Part shown: in pieces, positions 7,494-14,190 of the stretch | Position numbering within the stretch: position 1 is the first letter of the stretch | Layout: each line of letters starts with the position of its first letter | NCBI GenBank assembly: GCA_003448675.1 | Contig: DLXZ01000055.1 | Coordinates: forward strand, 1-15,464 | Length of the DNA: 15,464 nucleotides | Direction of reading: 5' to 3' | DNA from: Porticoccaceae bacterium | GTDB lineage: Bacteria > Pseudomonadota > Gammaproteobacteria > Pseudomonadales > Porticoccaceae | Program-made: the position numbers and the translations under genes | The notes under the pieces: model-generated | Database searches by the model: none | The model's input: only the letters and a program-made list of their open reading frames with translations | What the model was told of the DNA's origin: nothing

Positions 7494-8315
7494 TCAAGTT
7501 TTTGGCAGGCGATATTTGGCCGCCTGGCTGGCCACCGCCACCAATTCATCCGCGCTATCCCATAGCAGGCACTCTTCGTTGACGATACCTTCGGTAATGA
7601 AATTAGCCCGGAACACACAGCGCAAGGGTCCGGGACGTGGACGGCGATGCAGTCGCACCGTCAGCTCCAGGGTGGGCACCCAACCCTCGGCGCCATAGAT
7701 GGAAAATACCGGCGGCGGTAGCGCGTCGGAAAACATCACCAGAGAAAACAGGTCCTTTTCCGCGCCATCGGCGAAATCCAGCCAGCCTTCCCAGCGACCG
7801 CTGCCATCGGGTTCCCCTTCCAGCGCCCTGACGTTAGCCGGCGCCATGCGCTGCAACATCTGTTTGCGAAAGGGCTGGTTAGGCGGATAGGGCAGGTCCA
7901 AACAGGCCTCAAGGTCCGGCATATCCGGCACTGCCTCAAACACCCGGGTTTCACCGCGCTGGCTCGCCATATCGCCGTAGGTTCCCGTGACGATAATTTT
8001 CAGATCGTCATTCTGGTACAACTTGACGCTGCCACTGGAACTAGCACGGCCCTTTCGCAAAATATCCACTTCGCAGCGCACCGGCCCGACTTCGGTACGA
8101 CTCAGAAAATGTCCGGTCACCGTCACCGGGTCGGGATGGGGCAGCGCCTGACCGAGCACCCGCGCACCCACCGCCATGGCATAGCCGCCGTTCATGGTCT
8201 GACCAATCAGCCAGTTAGCGGAAAAATGTCCTTCCCATAAACCCTCTCCCAACTGCTTCACAGCCGTGGACTGGGCGAACTCCCCTTCCGCTACCGCTTC
8301 TACATTTTTATCCAA
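7494..8315 (-). CDS. TesB-like acyl-CoA thioesterase (4HBT_3 family)
   Basis: It is likely to hydrolyse acyl-CoA thioesters in the cytoplasm. The 273 residues form two hotdog halves. The first has NGGYAMAVGARVL (42-54) and HPDPVTVTGHFLSRTEVGP (60-78), both usual in TesB-like thioesterases. The second has GWVPTLELTVRLHRRP and a C-terminal ECLLWDSADELVAVASQ, the ExxxWD...Q pattern of this family. The start appears to be TTG at 8315: an in-frame TGA lies six codons upstream, AAAGGGGG lies about 11 bases before, and the next in-frame ATG is 40 codons inside. No signal peptide. It heads a two-gene unit with the CMD protein, divergent from the crotonase gene. Chain-length preference cannot be read from sequence. 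Confidence 0.85.
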   Translation of the reverse strand: MDKNVEAVAEGEFAQSTAVKQLGEGLWEGHFSANWLIGQTMNGGYAMAVGARVLGQALPHPDPVTVTGHFLSRTEVGPVRCEVDILRKGRASSSGSVKLYQNDDLKIIVTGTYGDMASQRGETRVFEAVPDMPDLEACLDLPYPPNQPFRKQMLQRMAPANVRALEGEPDGSGRWEGWLDFADGAEKDLFSLVMFSDALPPPVFSIYGAEGWVPTLELTVRLHRRPRPGPLRCVFRANFITEGIVNEECLLWDSADELVAVASQAAKYRLPKT

Positions 8316-8487
8316 GATACTTCGAGCCCCCTTTCAAATCTCCGGTAACACTGAGACGACGAGCACAACACGCACGTGGCCGACGGCCGCAGATTTCACC
8401 CATAATACCCAATGAACAGTATCCGGTAGAAGCATTAGCGCCAGATAACCCTTGGTAAAGCATTAACTAATAATCAGGAGCCCCACC

Positions 8488-9303
8488 ATGAGCCCCAGCT
8501 ATTCAACCCTCGACATCGATCTCACTCACCACATTGCCCACATTCAACTAAACCGCCCGAATGCCGCTAACGCCATGAACCGTGCCATGTGGCAGGAGCT
8601 GGGCGAAGCCATGACCTGGGCAAGCGAGACGCCAGAGGTGCGCGCAGTGGTGCTGAGCGGCAAGGGCAAGCACTTTTGCGCCGGCATCGACCTGGGCATG
8701 CTCGATGAATTGATTGACGACTCCATCACCTGTGAAGGCCGCAAGCGGGAAGCCCTGCGTCGGGAAATACTCTGGTTGCAAACCCAGTTGACCACCATTG
8801 CTAACTGCCGCAAGCCCGTGCTCGCCGCCGTGCATGGCGCCTGTGTCGGCGCCGGGGTGGACATGATCAGCGCCTGCGACATGCGTTATTGCACCGAAGA
8901 TGCCGTCTTTTCGATCAAGGAAATTGATATCGGCATTGTCGCCGACGTCGGCACCCTGCAACGCCTGCCCAGACTTATTGGTGACGGCCTGATGCGTGAA
9001 CTCACCTACACCGGCAGAAATTTTGATGGCAGGGATGCCACTGCCATGCAACTGAGCAACGCCTGCTTTGCCGATCGGGACGCCCTGCTGGAACATGTTC
9101 TAGAAGTCGCCATGGAAATCGCAGGCAAATCACCTTTAAGCATTCGCGGCTGCAAGGACGTGATGCAATATTCCCTCGAACACAGTATTGAGGACGGTCT
9201 CAACTACGTGGCCACATGGAACGCCGGGATGATGATGTCGGAAGACATCAAAATCGCACTCCGCGCCCGCAACAAAGGCGAAACCCCGGTTTTTGAAAAC
9301 TGA
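8488..9303 (+). CDS. Crotonase-family enzyme, delta3,5-delta2,4-dienoyl-CoA isomerase type
   Basis: The 271 residues are a complete crotonase fold. The oxyanion-hole segments are HFCAGIDLGML (62-72) and AVHGACVGAGVDM (114-126). Asp125, Glu145 and Asp153 reproduce the spacing of the triad of mitochondrial dienoyl-CoA isomerase (rat Asp176, Glu196, Asp204: intervals 20 and 8), inside the near-identical stretches ACDMRYCTEDA and ADVGTLQRLPRLIG. That enzyme moves double bonds of 3,5-dienoyl-CoA to 2,4-dienoyl-CoA so odd-position unsaturated acyl chains can enter beta-oxidation. AGGAG sits 8 bases before ATG. It is divergent from the thioesterase gene and converges on the next SDR with a 15-base gap. 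A plain enoyl-CoA hydratase is less likely given the triad. Confidence 0.88.
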   Translation: MSPSYSTLDIDLTHHIAHIQLNRPNAANAMNRAMWQELGEAMTWASETPEVRAVVLSGKGKHFCAGIDLGMLDELIDDSITCEGRKREALRREILWLQTQLTTIANCRKPVLAAVHGACVGAGVDMISACDMRYCTEDAVFSIKEIDIGIVADVGTLQRLPRLIGDGLMRELTYTGRNFDGRDATAMQLSNACFADRDALLEHVLEVAMEIAGKSPLSIRGCKDVMQYSLEHSIEDGLNYVATWNAGMMMSEDIKIALRARNKGETPVFEN

Positions 9304-9318
9304 ATCCCCACTGACACC

Positions 9319-10101
9319 TTAATCCCACATCAGGCCACCATCCACATTCCAGGACTGGCCGGTGACATTGCGCGCCTCATCCGAGGCTAGAAACACCGCC
9401 AGGTCAGCAATGTCTTCCGGCTCGTTTGAACGCCGGAGAGGAATGCTGGCATCCAGTGCCGCGATAATCTCCTGTTCCGATTTGCCGGTGCTTTGCACCC
9501 TGCCACGCATCACCTCGTAGTACAGATCGGTGCGGGTAACACCGGGGCAGATAGCATTGACGTTGATATTGTGCCGCGCCAATGACGAAGCCCCGATGCG
9601 GGTCATGGCAATAGCCGCGCCCTTGGACCCGGCGTACGCCACATTGGAAGTTGCTGGATAACCCTTGCCGGCGATGGAGGCGATATTGACGATTTTGCCG
9701 CCGCCCTGCTCCTTCATCACGCGCGCCGCCGCCTGCATACAGAAGAATAAACCTTTGGTGTTAACGTTATGAATCCAGTCCCAGTCCTGTTCGCTCACCT
9801 CAAAAAAATCCAGACTTTTGGTCACCGCCGCATTGTTGACCAGAATATCCAGGCGGCCAAAGCAACTGCCGACCTGAGTCATCAGCGCATCGATGTCGGA
9901 CAGCTGATTGAGGTCGGTTTTGACAAATTCAGCCTTGCCACCGTCCCTAACCAGCTCGCCTGCCAGCTTTTCGCCCAGTGCCTCATCTATTTCGGCAATG
10001 ACAACGGCGGCTCCCTCGCGGGCGTAGTGACTGGCTACCGCTTTGCCAATCCCCCGTCCGGCTCCCGTCACGACGGCGACTTTGTTAAGCAACCTTTTCA
10101 T
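9319..10101 (-). CDS. Short-chain dehydrogenase/reductase, classical type (SDR1)
   Basis: A classical SDR of 260 residues. TGAGRGIG (12-19) is the dinucleotide loop; Glu37 ends the second strand and favours NAD(H) over NADP(H). NNAA is at 89-92, Asn114 at the catalytic Asn position, and Ser142, Tyr156 and Lys160 complete the catalytic tetrad. The C-terminal PEDIADLAVFLASDEARNVTGQSWNVDGGL is the standard tetramer-forming end. It probably oxidises a secondary alcohol or 3-hydroxyacyl group, or reduces the ketone; the substrate is not deducible. AGGAGG lies 7 bases before ATG, the best ribosome site in this block. It is convergent with the crotonase gene and divergent from SDR2. Confidence 0.92.
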   Translation of the reverse strand: MKRLLNKVAVVTGAGRGIGKAVASHYAREGAAVVIAEIDEALGEKLAGELVRDGGKAEFVKTDLNQLSDIDALMTQVGSCFGRLDILVNNAAVTKSLDFFEVSEQDWDWIHNVNTKGLFFCMQAAARVMKEQGGGKIVNIASIAGKGYPATSNVAYAGSKGAAIAMTRIGASSLARHNINVNAICPGVTRTDLYYEVMRGRVQSTGKSEQEIIAALDASIPLRRSNEPEDIADLAVFLASDEARNVTGQSWNVDGGLMWD

Positions 10102-10218
10102 CCCTTCACCTCCTATTGGTTTTTTATCTTGTGATTGGTCATGTAAAAAATGAACGCGCTTTTTGTTATTTCGATACGTGTGCCCACGCCACTTGCCCTT
10201 GCCAGCGCCACGGCATTA

Positions 10219-10246
10219 TTGCTCCAATGGCGCTCCTGTTTATAAC
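10219..10246 (+). promoter_or_regulatory. Candidate sigma-70 promoter of SDR2
   Basis: TTGCTC (10219-10224) and TATAAC (10241-10246) are spaced 16 bases apart, about 38 bases before the start codon. The start region overlaps the 13-mer ACCCTAGTATCAA that recurs at 12464-12476. Confidence 0.4.
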
Positions 10247-10284
10247 CCTAGTATCAATCAGTCACTAACTTTGAGGAAATCATT

Positions 10285-11034
10285 ATGAGTAGAGGACACG
10301 CTATCGTCACCGGCGCTATCGGCGGCCTGGGTACGGCCATTACCAAACGCCTGATCGCAGCGGGCATCGATGTTATTGGTACCGATCGCCGGGCAGAGGA
10401 CATCGACCCCTGGATCGACGCCAACCTGAGCGTCGAGGAACGCGCCAAGTTCACTTTCTATCCGCTCGATGTCACCAAGGAAGATCAGATCGCCACCATG
10501 AGCGAAAAACTGGCCGCCGAGGGCATTAATGTCGCCTACCTGATCAACAACGCCGGTATCCAGGCCAATGCCAAACCCTGGGAAATGGACTCCAAAAGCT
10601 GGAAACGGGTGATGGCGGTTAACGCCGACGGCACCTTTTATATGACCCGGGCGTTTTGCAAGGATATGGTCGACCGGGGTTTCGGCCGGGTGGTGAACTT
10701 TGCCTCCATGTACGCCTATCACCCCGGCGTTGGCCAGTCCCCCTACGCGGCAGCAAAAGCCGCCGTGACCGGCTACACCCGCTCAGTAGCATTGGATCTG
10801 GCCAGGGACGGCGTCACCATTAACGTTATCGCACCGGGCATCATCTGGCACGAGCGGCTGGAAGGCGTACTGCCGGAGTCCGAGTATCAAAAGATGATAG
10901 ATCAGGTACCAGCCGGCCGCAGCGGCAAACCGGAAGAAATAGCCGGCGCCGTGGCCTTTTTCTGCTCCGAGGAATCCTCCTACGTTACCGGTCAGACCAT
11001 GCACGTGAATGGCGGGCTATATTTACCTGGCTAA
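10285..11034 (+). CDS. Short-chain dehydrogenase/reductase, acetoacetyl-CoA-reductase-like (SDR2)
   Basis: A second classical SDR of 249 residues, clearly different from SDR1. The nucleotide loop is TGAIGGLG (9-16); Asp34 after the second strand suggests NAD(H). NNAG is at 88-91, Asn113, Ser141, Tyr154 and Lys158 form the tetrad, and the C-terminal SSYVTGQTMHVNGGLYLPG closes the fold. Overall layout resembles PhaB/FabG-type 3-oxoacyl reductases, so a 3-hydroxyacyl or cyclic alcohol substrate is plausible. GAGGAAATC precedes the ATG. It is divergent from SDR1 across 183 bases and is followed after 263 bases by the secreted protein gene. The Tyr-Lys pair is intact, so it should be active. Confidence 0.92.
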   Translation: MSRGHAIVTGAIGGLGTAITKRLIAAGIDVIGTDRRAEDIDPWIDANLSVEERAKFTFYPLDVTKEDQIATMSEKLAAEGINVAYLINNAGIQANAKPWEMDSKSWKRVMAVNADGTFYMTRAFCKDMVDRGFGRVVNFASMYAYHPGVGQSPYAAAKAAVTGYTRSVALDLARDGVTINVIAPGIIWHERLEGVLPESEYQKMIDQVPAGRSGKPEEIAGAVAFFCSEESSYVTGQTMHVNGGLYLPG

Positions 11035-11297
11035 TGCACTCAGCGGCAGCCAAACAAACATCAGGCAATTAGGGTTCGGGCATATAAAAGTCTAAACTGG
11101 CTTTTATATGCTGTTGCCGAGGCTCGCGGATACGCCCACAACCTGAACTGACCGGGATGCCGCTTTAAAAAGTCAGGCCATGCGTATCCGGTTGATCCGA
11201 AACAAAAACCAGGTGCCATACCCGCGCACTTTTCGTCTATAGTAAATACCCTGACGTATCTGTATCAGCAATTCGCTCTATGCAACGGGAGGCTTAG
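11035..11297. other. Intergenic region between SDR2 and the secreted protein gene
   Basis: 263 bases without a supportable gene. It holds the 11-bp inverted repeat at 11080-11111 and, closer to the next gene, a candidate -10 TATAGT (11238-11243) with no convincing -35. Just after it is ACCCTGACGTATC (11248-11260), a variant of the 13-mer seen upstream of SDR2. GGGAGGC about 6 bases before ATG 11298 is the ribosome site. Confidence 0.6.
11080..11111. repeat. Perfect 11-bp inverted repeat, AT-rich arms
   Basis: GCATATAAAAG (11080-11090) and CTTTTATATGC (11101-11111) are exact reverse complements around a 10-base spacer. The arms are too AT-rich and there is no U-run, so a classical intrinsic terminator is unlikely. 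It may be a regulator's operator or a 3' RNA structure of SDR2. Confidence 0.6.
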
Positions 11298-12365
11298 ATG
11301 AAAAACCTGCTTAAACTGTTACCCTGCCCGGCGCGGCTCGCGTCGTTAACACTAATCGCCACCCTACTTCTGGCGGGCGCGGCAAACGCCAGTGATTACA
11401 AAGCGCCTCGCACCTCCCACGGCCATCCTAACCTACAGGGCATCTGGGACTTCCGCACCCTGACACCCCTGGAACGCCCCAAAGCTTTCGGCGACAAGGC
11501 CGTATTTACCAAGGAAGAGGCCGAGGCTTTCCGTCAGCAGGCCGTTTCAAGAAACGACGTTGACAACCAGGGGGACATCCCGGCTACCTTCGATGTGGAA
11601 GCTGCCTATAACAGCTTCTGGTGGGATTTTGGCACCGAAATCAACGAAGACCGCAGAACCTCACTGATTGTCGATCCAGCGAATGGCCGGGTGCCCGCGC
11701 TGACAGCGGAAGCCATGGCAGGCATGAAAGAAAGCCAGAAACGCATCCCGCCAGTGCGCGAGATCGGATCACTGGGCATGACCAGCTTCCGACCGGCCGG
11801 CCCGGAATACCTTGGTCTGTCAGAACGCTGCCTGCTGGGTTTTAACGCTGGCCCACCACTGATGCCCAGCGCCTACAACAATAACCTGCGCATCGTCCAG
11901 ACCCCTGACCATGTCGTACTGGTTACCGAAATGGTACACACCGCCCGCATCGTGCCTTTGGACGGCAGCCCACACCTGCCTGCGGAAATGACCGAGTGGT
12001 CCGGCGACTCCCGAGGCCACTGGGAAGGCGACACCCTGGTCGTTACCACCACCAACTTTACCGACAAGATACCGGCCTTCCAGATGCCCTTCTCCATCGA
12101 CAATCCCACCATGAGTGGCGCGGTCGGCACCGGCAAAACCCTTAAACTAGTGGAAAAGTTCACCCGCGTCGGTGAAGCCAGAATTGCCTACGAATACACC
12201 GTGACCGATCCACAAACCTTCACCGCGCCCTTTACCGCAGTGATCCCCCTGAAGGCCTCCGAGAATCAAATGTTCGAATACGCCTGCCACGAAGGTAACT
12301 ACGCCATGGCCGGCATGCTCAAAGGCGCTCGACAAATGGAAAAAGAAGCCATGGCCGCGAAATAA
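11298..12365 (+). CDS. Secreted protein of unknown function
   Basis: The 355 residues begin with a strong signal peptide: basic MKNLLKLLPCPARLAS, a hydrophobic core, then AGAANA-SDYK with cleavage expected after Ala31, so a periplasmic or exported mature protein of about 324 residues. I cannot assign a function. The mature protein opens RTSHGHPNLQGIWDFRTLTPLERP (38-61), and has SERCLLGFNAGPPLMPSAYNNN (175-196) and a WSGDSRGHWEGDTLVV block (234-249). These repeat-like Trp/Asp-rich segments suggest an all-beta fold and I have seen their like in uncharacterised secreted proteins of bacteria with steroid or aromatic catabolism. No catalytic signature is evident. GGGAGGC precedes the ATG. A strong terminator follows at 12422, so it ends a transcript that may include SDR2. 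Confidence 0.85.
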   Translation: MKNLLKLLPCPARLASLTLIATLLLAGAANASDYKAPRTSHGHPNLQGIWDFRTLTPLERPKAFGDKAVFTKEEAEAFRQQAVSRNDVDNQGDIPATFDVEAAYNSFWWDFGTEINEDRRTSLIVDPANGRVPALTAEAMAGMKESQKRIPPVREIGSLGMTSFRPAGPEYLGLSERCLLGFNAGPPLMPSAYNNNLRIVQTPDHVVLVTEMVHTARIVPLDGSPHLPAEMTEWSGDSRGHWEGDTLVVTTTNFTDKIPAFQMPFSIDNPTMSGAVGTGKTLKLVEKFTRVGEARIAYEYTVTDPQTFTAPFTAVIPLKASENQMFEYACHEGNYAMAGMLKGARQMEKEAMAAK

Positions 12366-12372
12366 GTCTTCG

Positions 12373-12411
12373 ATATTGTGCGCCTGATTTTTTAACAGGC
12401 GTTCATAATAT
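12373..12411. repeat. Nested inverted repeats after the secreted protein gene
   Basis: CGCCTG (12381-12386) and CAGGCG (12396-12401) pair across 9 bases; outside them ATATT (12373-12377) and AATAT (12407-12411) also pair. It lies between the stop codon and the terminator, so it may be a stabilising 3' RNA structure. No U-run follows. Confidence 0.4.
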
Positions 12412-12421
12412 CCCGGCAAAT

Positions 12422-12459
12422 AAAAAAGGGGCTGCATTGTGATCTCGCAGCCCCTTTTT
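12422..12459 (+). terminator. Strong intrinsic terminator, bidirectional
   Basis: GGGGCTGC (12428-12435) pairs perfectly with GCAGCCCC (12447-12454) around an 11-base loop, flanked by six A on the left and five T on the right that extend the stem and provide the U-run. It sits 57 bases after the stop of the secreted protein gene and isolates it from the nitronate monooxygenase gene. Confidence 0.92.
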
Positions 12460-12614
12460 AATGACCCTAGTATCAAGCGCAAGCAGGCGGACTGGCTGCA
12501 CCAACCTTTGTTGCGGGTGTTAGCTTAATAAAGCGAGGCTATCGAAATGCCACCTAATCAGGTCATCAACCGGACCCAAACCTGCGCTTTCGTTTCGCGC
12601 TGGTCTGTGCCGGT

Positions 12615-12620
12615 TATAAT
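12615..12620 (+). promoter_or_regulatory. Candidate -10 box of the nitronate monooxygenase gene
   Basis: A perfect TATAAT about 46 bases before the start codon. The -35 region is poor: GTTTCG at 17-base spacing. It is plausible because a strong terminator upstream requires a new promoter for the gene. Confidence 0.45.
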
Positions 12621-12665
12621 GGTTTAAGCAAATGACGCATACGATCTTTTGCAGGAGGTGAGCTG

Positions 12666-13715
12666 ATGATCTTGCAAAAACTCCTGGGCGTAGAGTTCCC
12701 GATCATTCAAGCCCCAATGGCAGGTGTACAGGGCAGCGCGTTGGCGGTGGCGGTCTCCAACGCGGGTGGGGTTGGCTCGCTCCCCTGCGCCATGCTTGGG
12801 CTGGACGCCATGCGCCAGGAACTGGCCGTGATGAAGGCACAGACCACCAAACCGTACAACGTTAATTTCTTCTGTCACGCGCAGCCCGAATTTGACGCCA
12901 GCCGCGACTCGGCTTGGCGGCAAGCGCTTTCGCCTTACTATATAGAATATGGTATCGATGCGAACGCAATTCTCCCAGGGCCTGGTCGCTCGCCCTTCAG
13001 TGCCGCAGCCGCCGACGTGCTGGAGGAATTCAAACCCGCCGTCGTAAGTTTTCATTTCGGCCTACCCACAGCCGAACTGATGGCGCGAGTACGAAGATGG
13101 GGCGCGAGAATCCTCTCATCTGCAACAACTGTCGAGGAAGCTCTCTGGCTAGAGGCACATGGCGTCGACGCCGTCATCGCACAAGGGTTCGAAGCAGGCG
13201 GGCATCGCGGTAGCTTTCTGTCGGAAGATATCAGCGCTCAGGTCGGCACGTTCGCATTGGTGCCACAGATCGTAGAAGCGGTGAAGATCCCGGTCATTGC
13301 TGCTGGCGGCATTGCGGATGCAAAGGGTATCGCGGCTGCCATGGCGCTCGGCGCAGCCGGGGTGCAAATCGGAACAGCTTATCTATTGTGCGCCGAAGCC
13401 ACTACGAGTGCTGTGCATCGCGCGATCCTGAAAAGCGATGCCGCCCGCGTCACTGCGATGACCAACTTGTTCTCTGGGCGGCCAGCCCGCGGTATTGCGA
13501 ATCGCCTGATGCGAGAAATCGGGCCTATGAGCGCCACTGCCCCCGCTTTTCCTCTAGCGACCGCAGCCATCGCTCCCTTGCGCGCGAAAGCTGAAAGCCT
13601 TGGCAAGGGAGACTTCTCGCCCTTGTGGGCCGGGCAAAATACGAGCGGATGCAAAGAGGTGTCAGCATCAATTCTCACCCGAGAGTTAGCAGCCCCACTC
13701 CAGAATGCACGCTGA
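12666..13715 (+). CDS. Nitronate monooxygenase-family (NPD/2-nitropropane dioxygenase-like) flavoprotein
   Basis: A 349-residue TIM-barrel FMN protein. Family signatures are QAPMAGVQ (15-22), SNAGGVGSL (31-39), NVNFF (65-69), AQGFEAGGHRG (172-182, with His180 at the catalytic His position of bacterial nitronate monooxygenases), AAGGIAD (212-218) and GAAGVQIGTAYL (229-240) for the phosphate of FMN. True nitronate monooxygenases detoxify alkyl nitronates such as propionate 3-nitronate. Relatives in this family also act as flavin reductases in steroid-ring degradation, so the assigned reaction should be kept at family level. AGGAGG lies 7 bases before ATG. It is a single-gene unit behind its own -10 box and a strong terminator. 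The codon use looks somewhat different from its left neighbours by eye. Confidence 0.88.
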   Translation: MILQKLLGVEFPIIQAPMAGVQGSALAVAVSNAGGVGSLPCAMLGLDAMRQELAVMKAQTTKPYNVNFFCHAQPEFDASRDSAWRQALSPYYIEYGIDANAILPGPGRSPFSAAAADVLEEFKPAVVSFHFGLPTAELMARVRRWGARILSSATTVEEALWLEAHGVDAVIAQGFEAGGHRGSFLSEDISAQVGTFALVPQIVEAVKIPVIAAGGIADAKGIAAAMALGAAGVQIGTAYLLCAEATTSAVHRAILKSDAARVTAMTNLFSGRPARGIANRLMREIGPMSATAPAFPLATAAIAPLRAKAESLGKGDFSPLWAGQNTSGCKEVSASILTRELAAPLQNAR

Positions 13716-14172
13716 GATTTCGTTCTAAGTGACGCGCCACTAACGGCGCACCCCAGAGCTTCGACATTAATCGCTATAGCTGTAAATGCAGTCTAAAGAT
13801 TGTCGACCTATCAACCTTAATTGCGTCCAACACCGGCGACACCGCACCTCTAATAAACTGCGGTAGCCAATAAGTTATCGATGATGTACCCCAAAACACT
13901 GACAAGGGTTTAACCAACAGGGGCGATTCGTTTCCACGGAGGCAATGAGTTCCATTGAAATTAAGGGGAGACTAAAGACTGATTGGTGACCTCGGACTGT
14001 CCTCTAAAAAGGGTCGTTAAAAGCATATCGTTGCAATATGCAAGTCACACTGATTCGCAAAACAAGATCGCGTGGTGAAAGGCCGTTGAGACAAATCGTA
14101 ACGTATTGTTTTTATGCCACTATTTATCTAAAAGCCTTTGGCCTGATCCTTGCTCAAGCTAAGACTTACTGA
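13716..14172. other. Non-coding stretch before the receiver-domain gene
   Basis: 457 bases with no gene I can support. It contains a short GC hairpin (13734-13749, GCGCC-6-GGCGC, no U-run), a small inverted repeat GCATAT/ATATGC (14023-14041), and the first copy of a 12-base direct repeat (13978-13989). A weak promoter-like pair TTGTTT (14106-14111) and TAAAAG (14129-14134), 17 bases apart, lies about 50 bases upstream of the next gene. By eye the composition becomes more AT-rich from here to the right edge. Confidence 0.55.
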
Positions 14173-14179
14173 TTGGTGA
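13978..14179 (+). repeat. 12-base direct repeat pair, 190 bases apart
   Basis: ACTGATTGGTGA occurs at 13978-13989 and again at 14168-14179, the second copy touching the start region of the receiver-domain gene. Both copies follow AAGAC-like sequence. Random expectation for such a pair inside this 457-base region is well below one in a hundred. Confidence 0.6.
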
Positions 14180-14190
14180 AACAACGCATC

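Noticed and set aside
8548..9096. Minus-strand open frame of 182 codons inside the crotonase gene
   Set aside because: The opposite strand encodes a complete crotonase with an intact triad; this frame shows no family features.
11111..11170. CGGGATGCCG-containing stretch as a riboswitch
   Set aside because: It shares only a short string with known riboswitch cores and lacks the required paired elements; also it is about 130 bases from the next start with no aptamer-like folding visible.
13734..13749. GCGCC/GGCGC hairpin as terminator of the flavoprotein gene
   Set aside because: Only 5 bp of stem and no U-run after it; left as a minor structure.
13945..13989. 14-codon peptide (MSSIEIKGRLKTDW) with GGAGG just before its ATG
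   Set aside because: The Shine-Dalgarno is only two bases from the ATG, too close for efficient use, and nothing else supports a gene this short. Its end coincides with the direct repeat.
13986..14078. 30-codon GTG frame beginning in the first copy of the direct repeat
   Set aside because: No properly spaced ribosome site and no recognisable sequence; parallel TTGGTG at both repeat copies is noted but is weak evidence.
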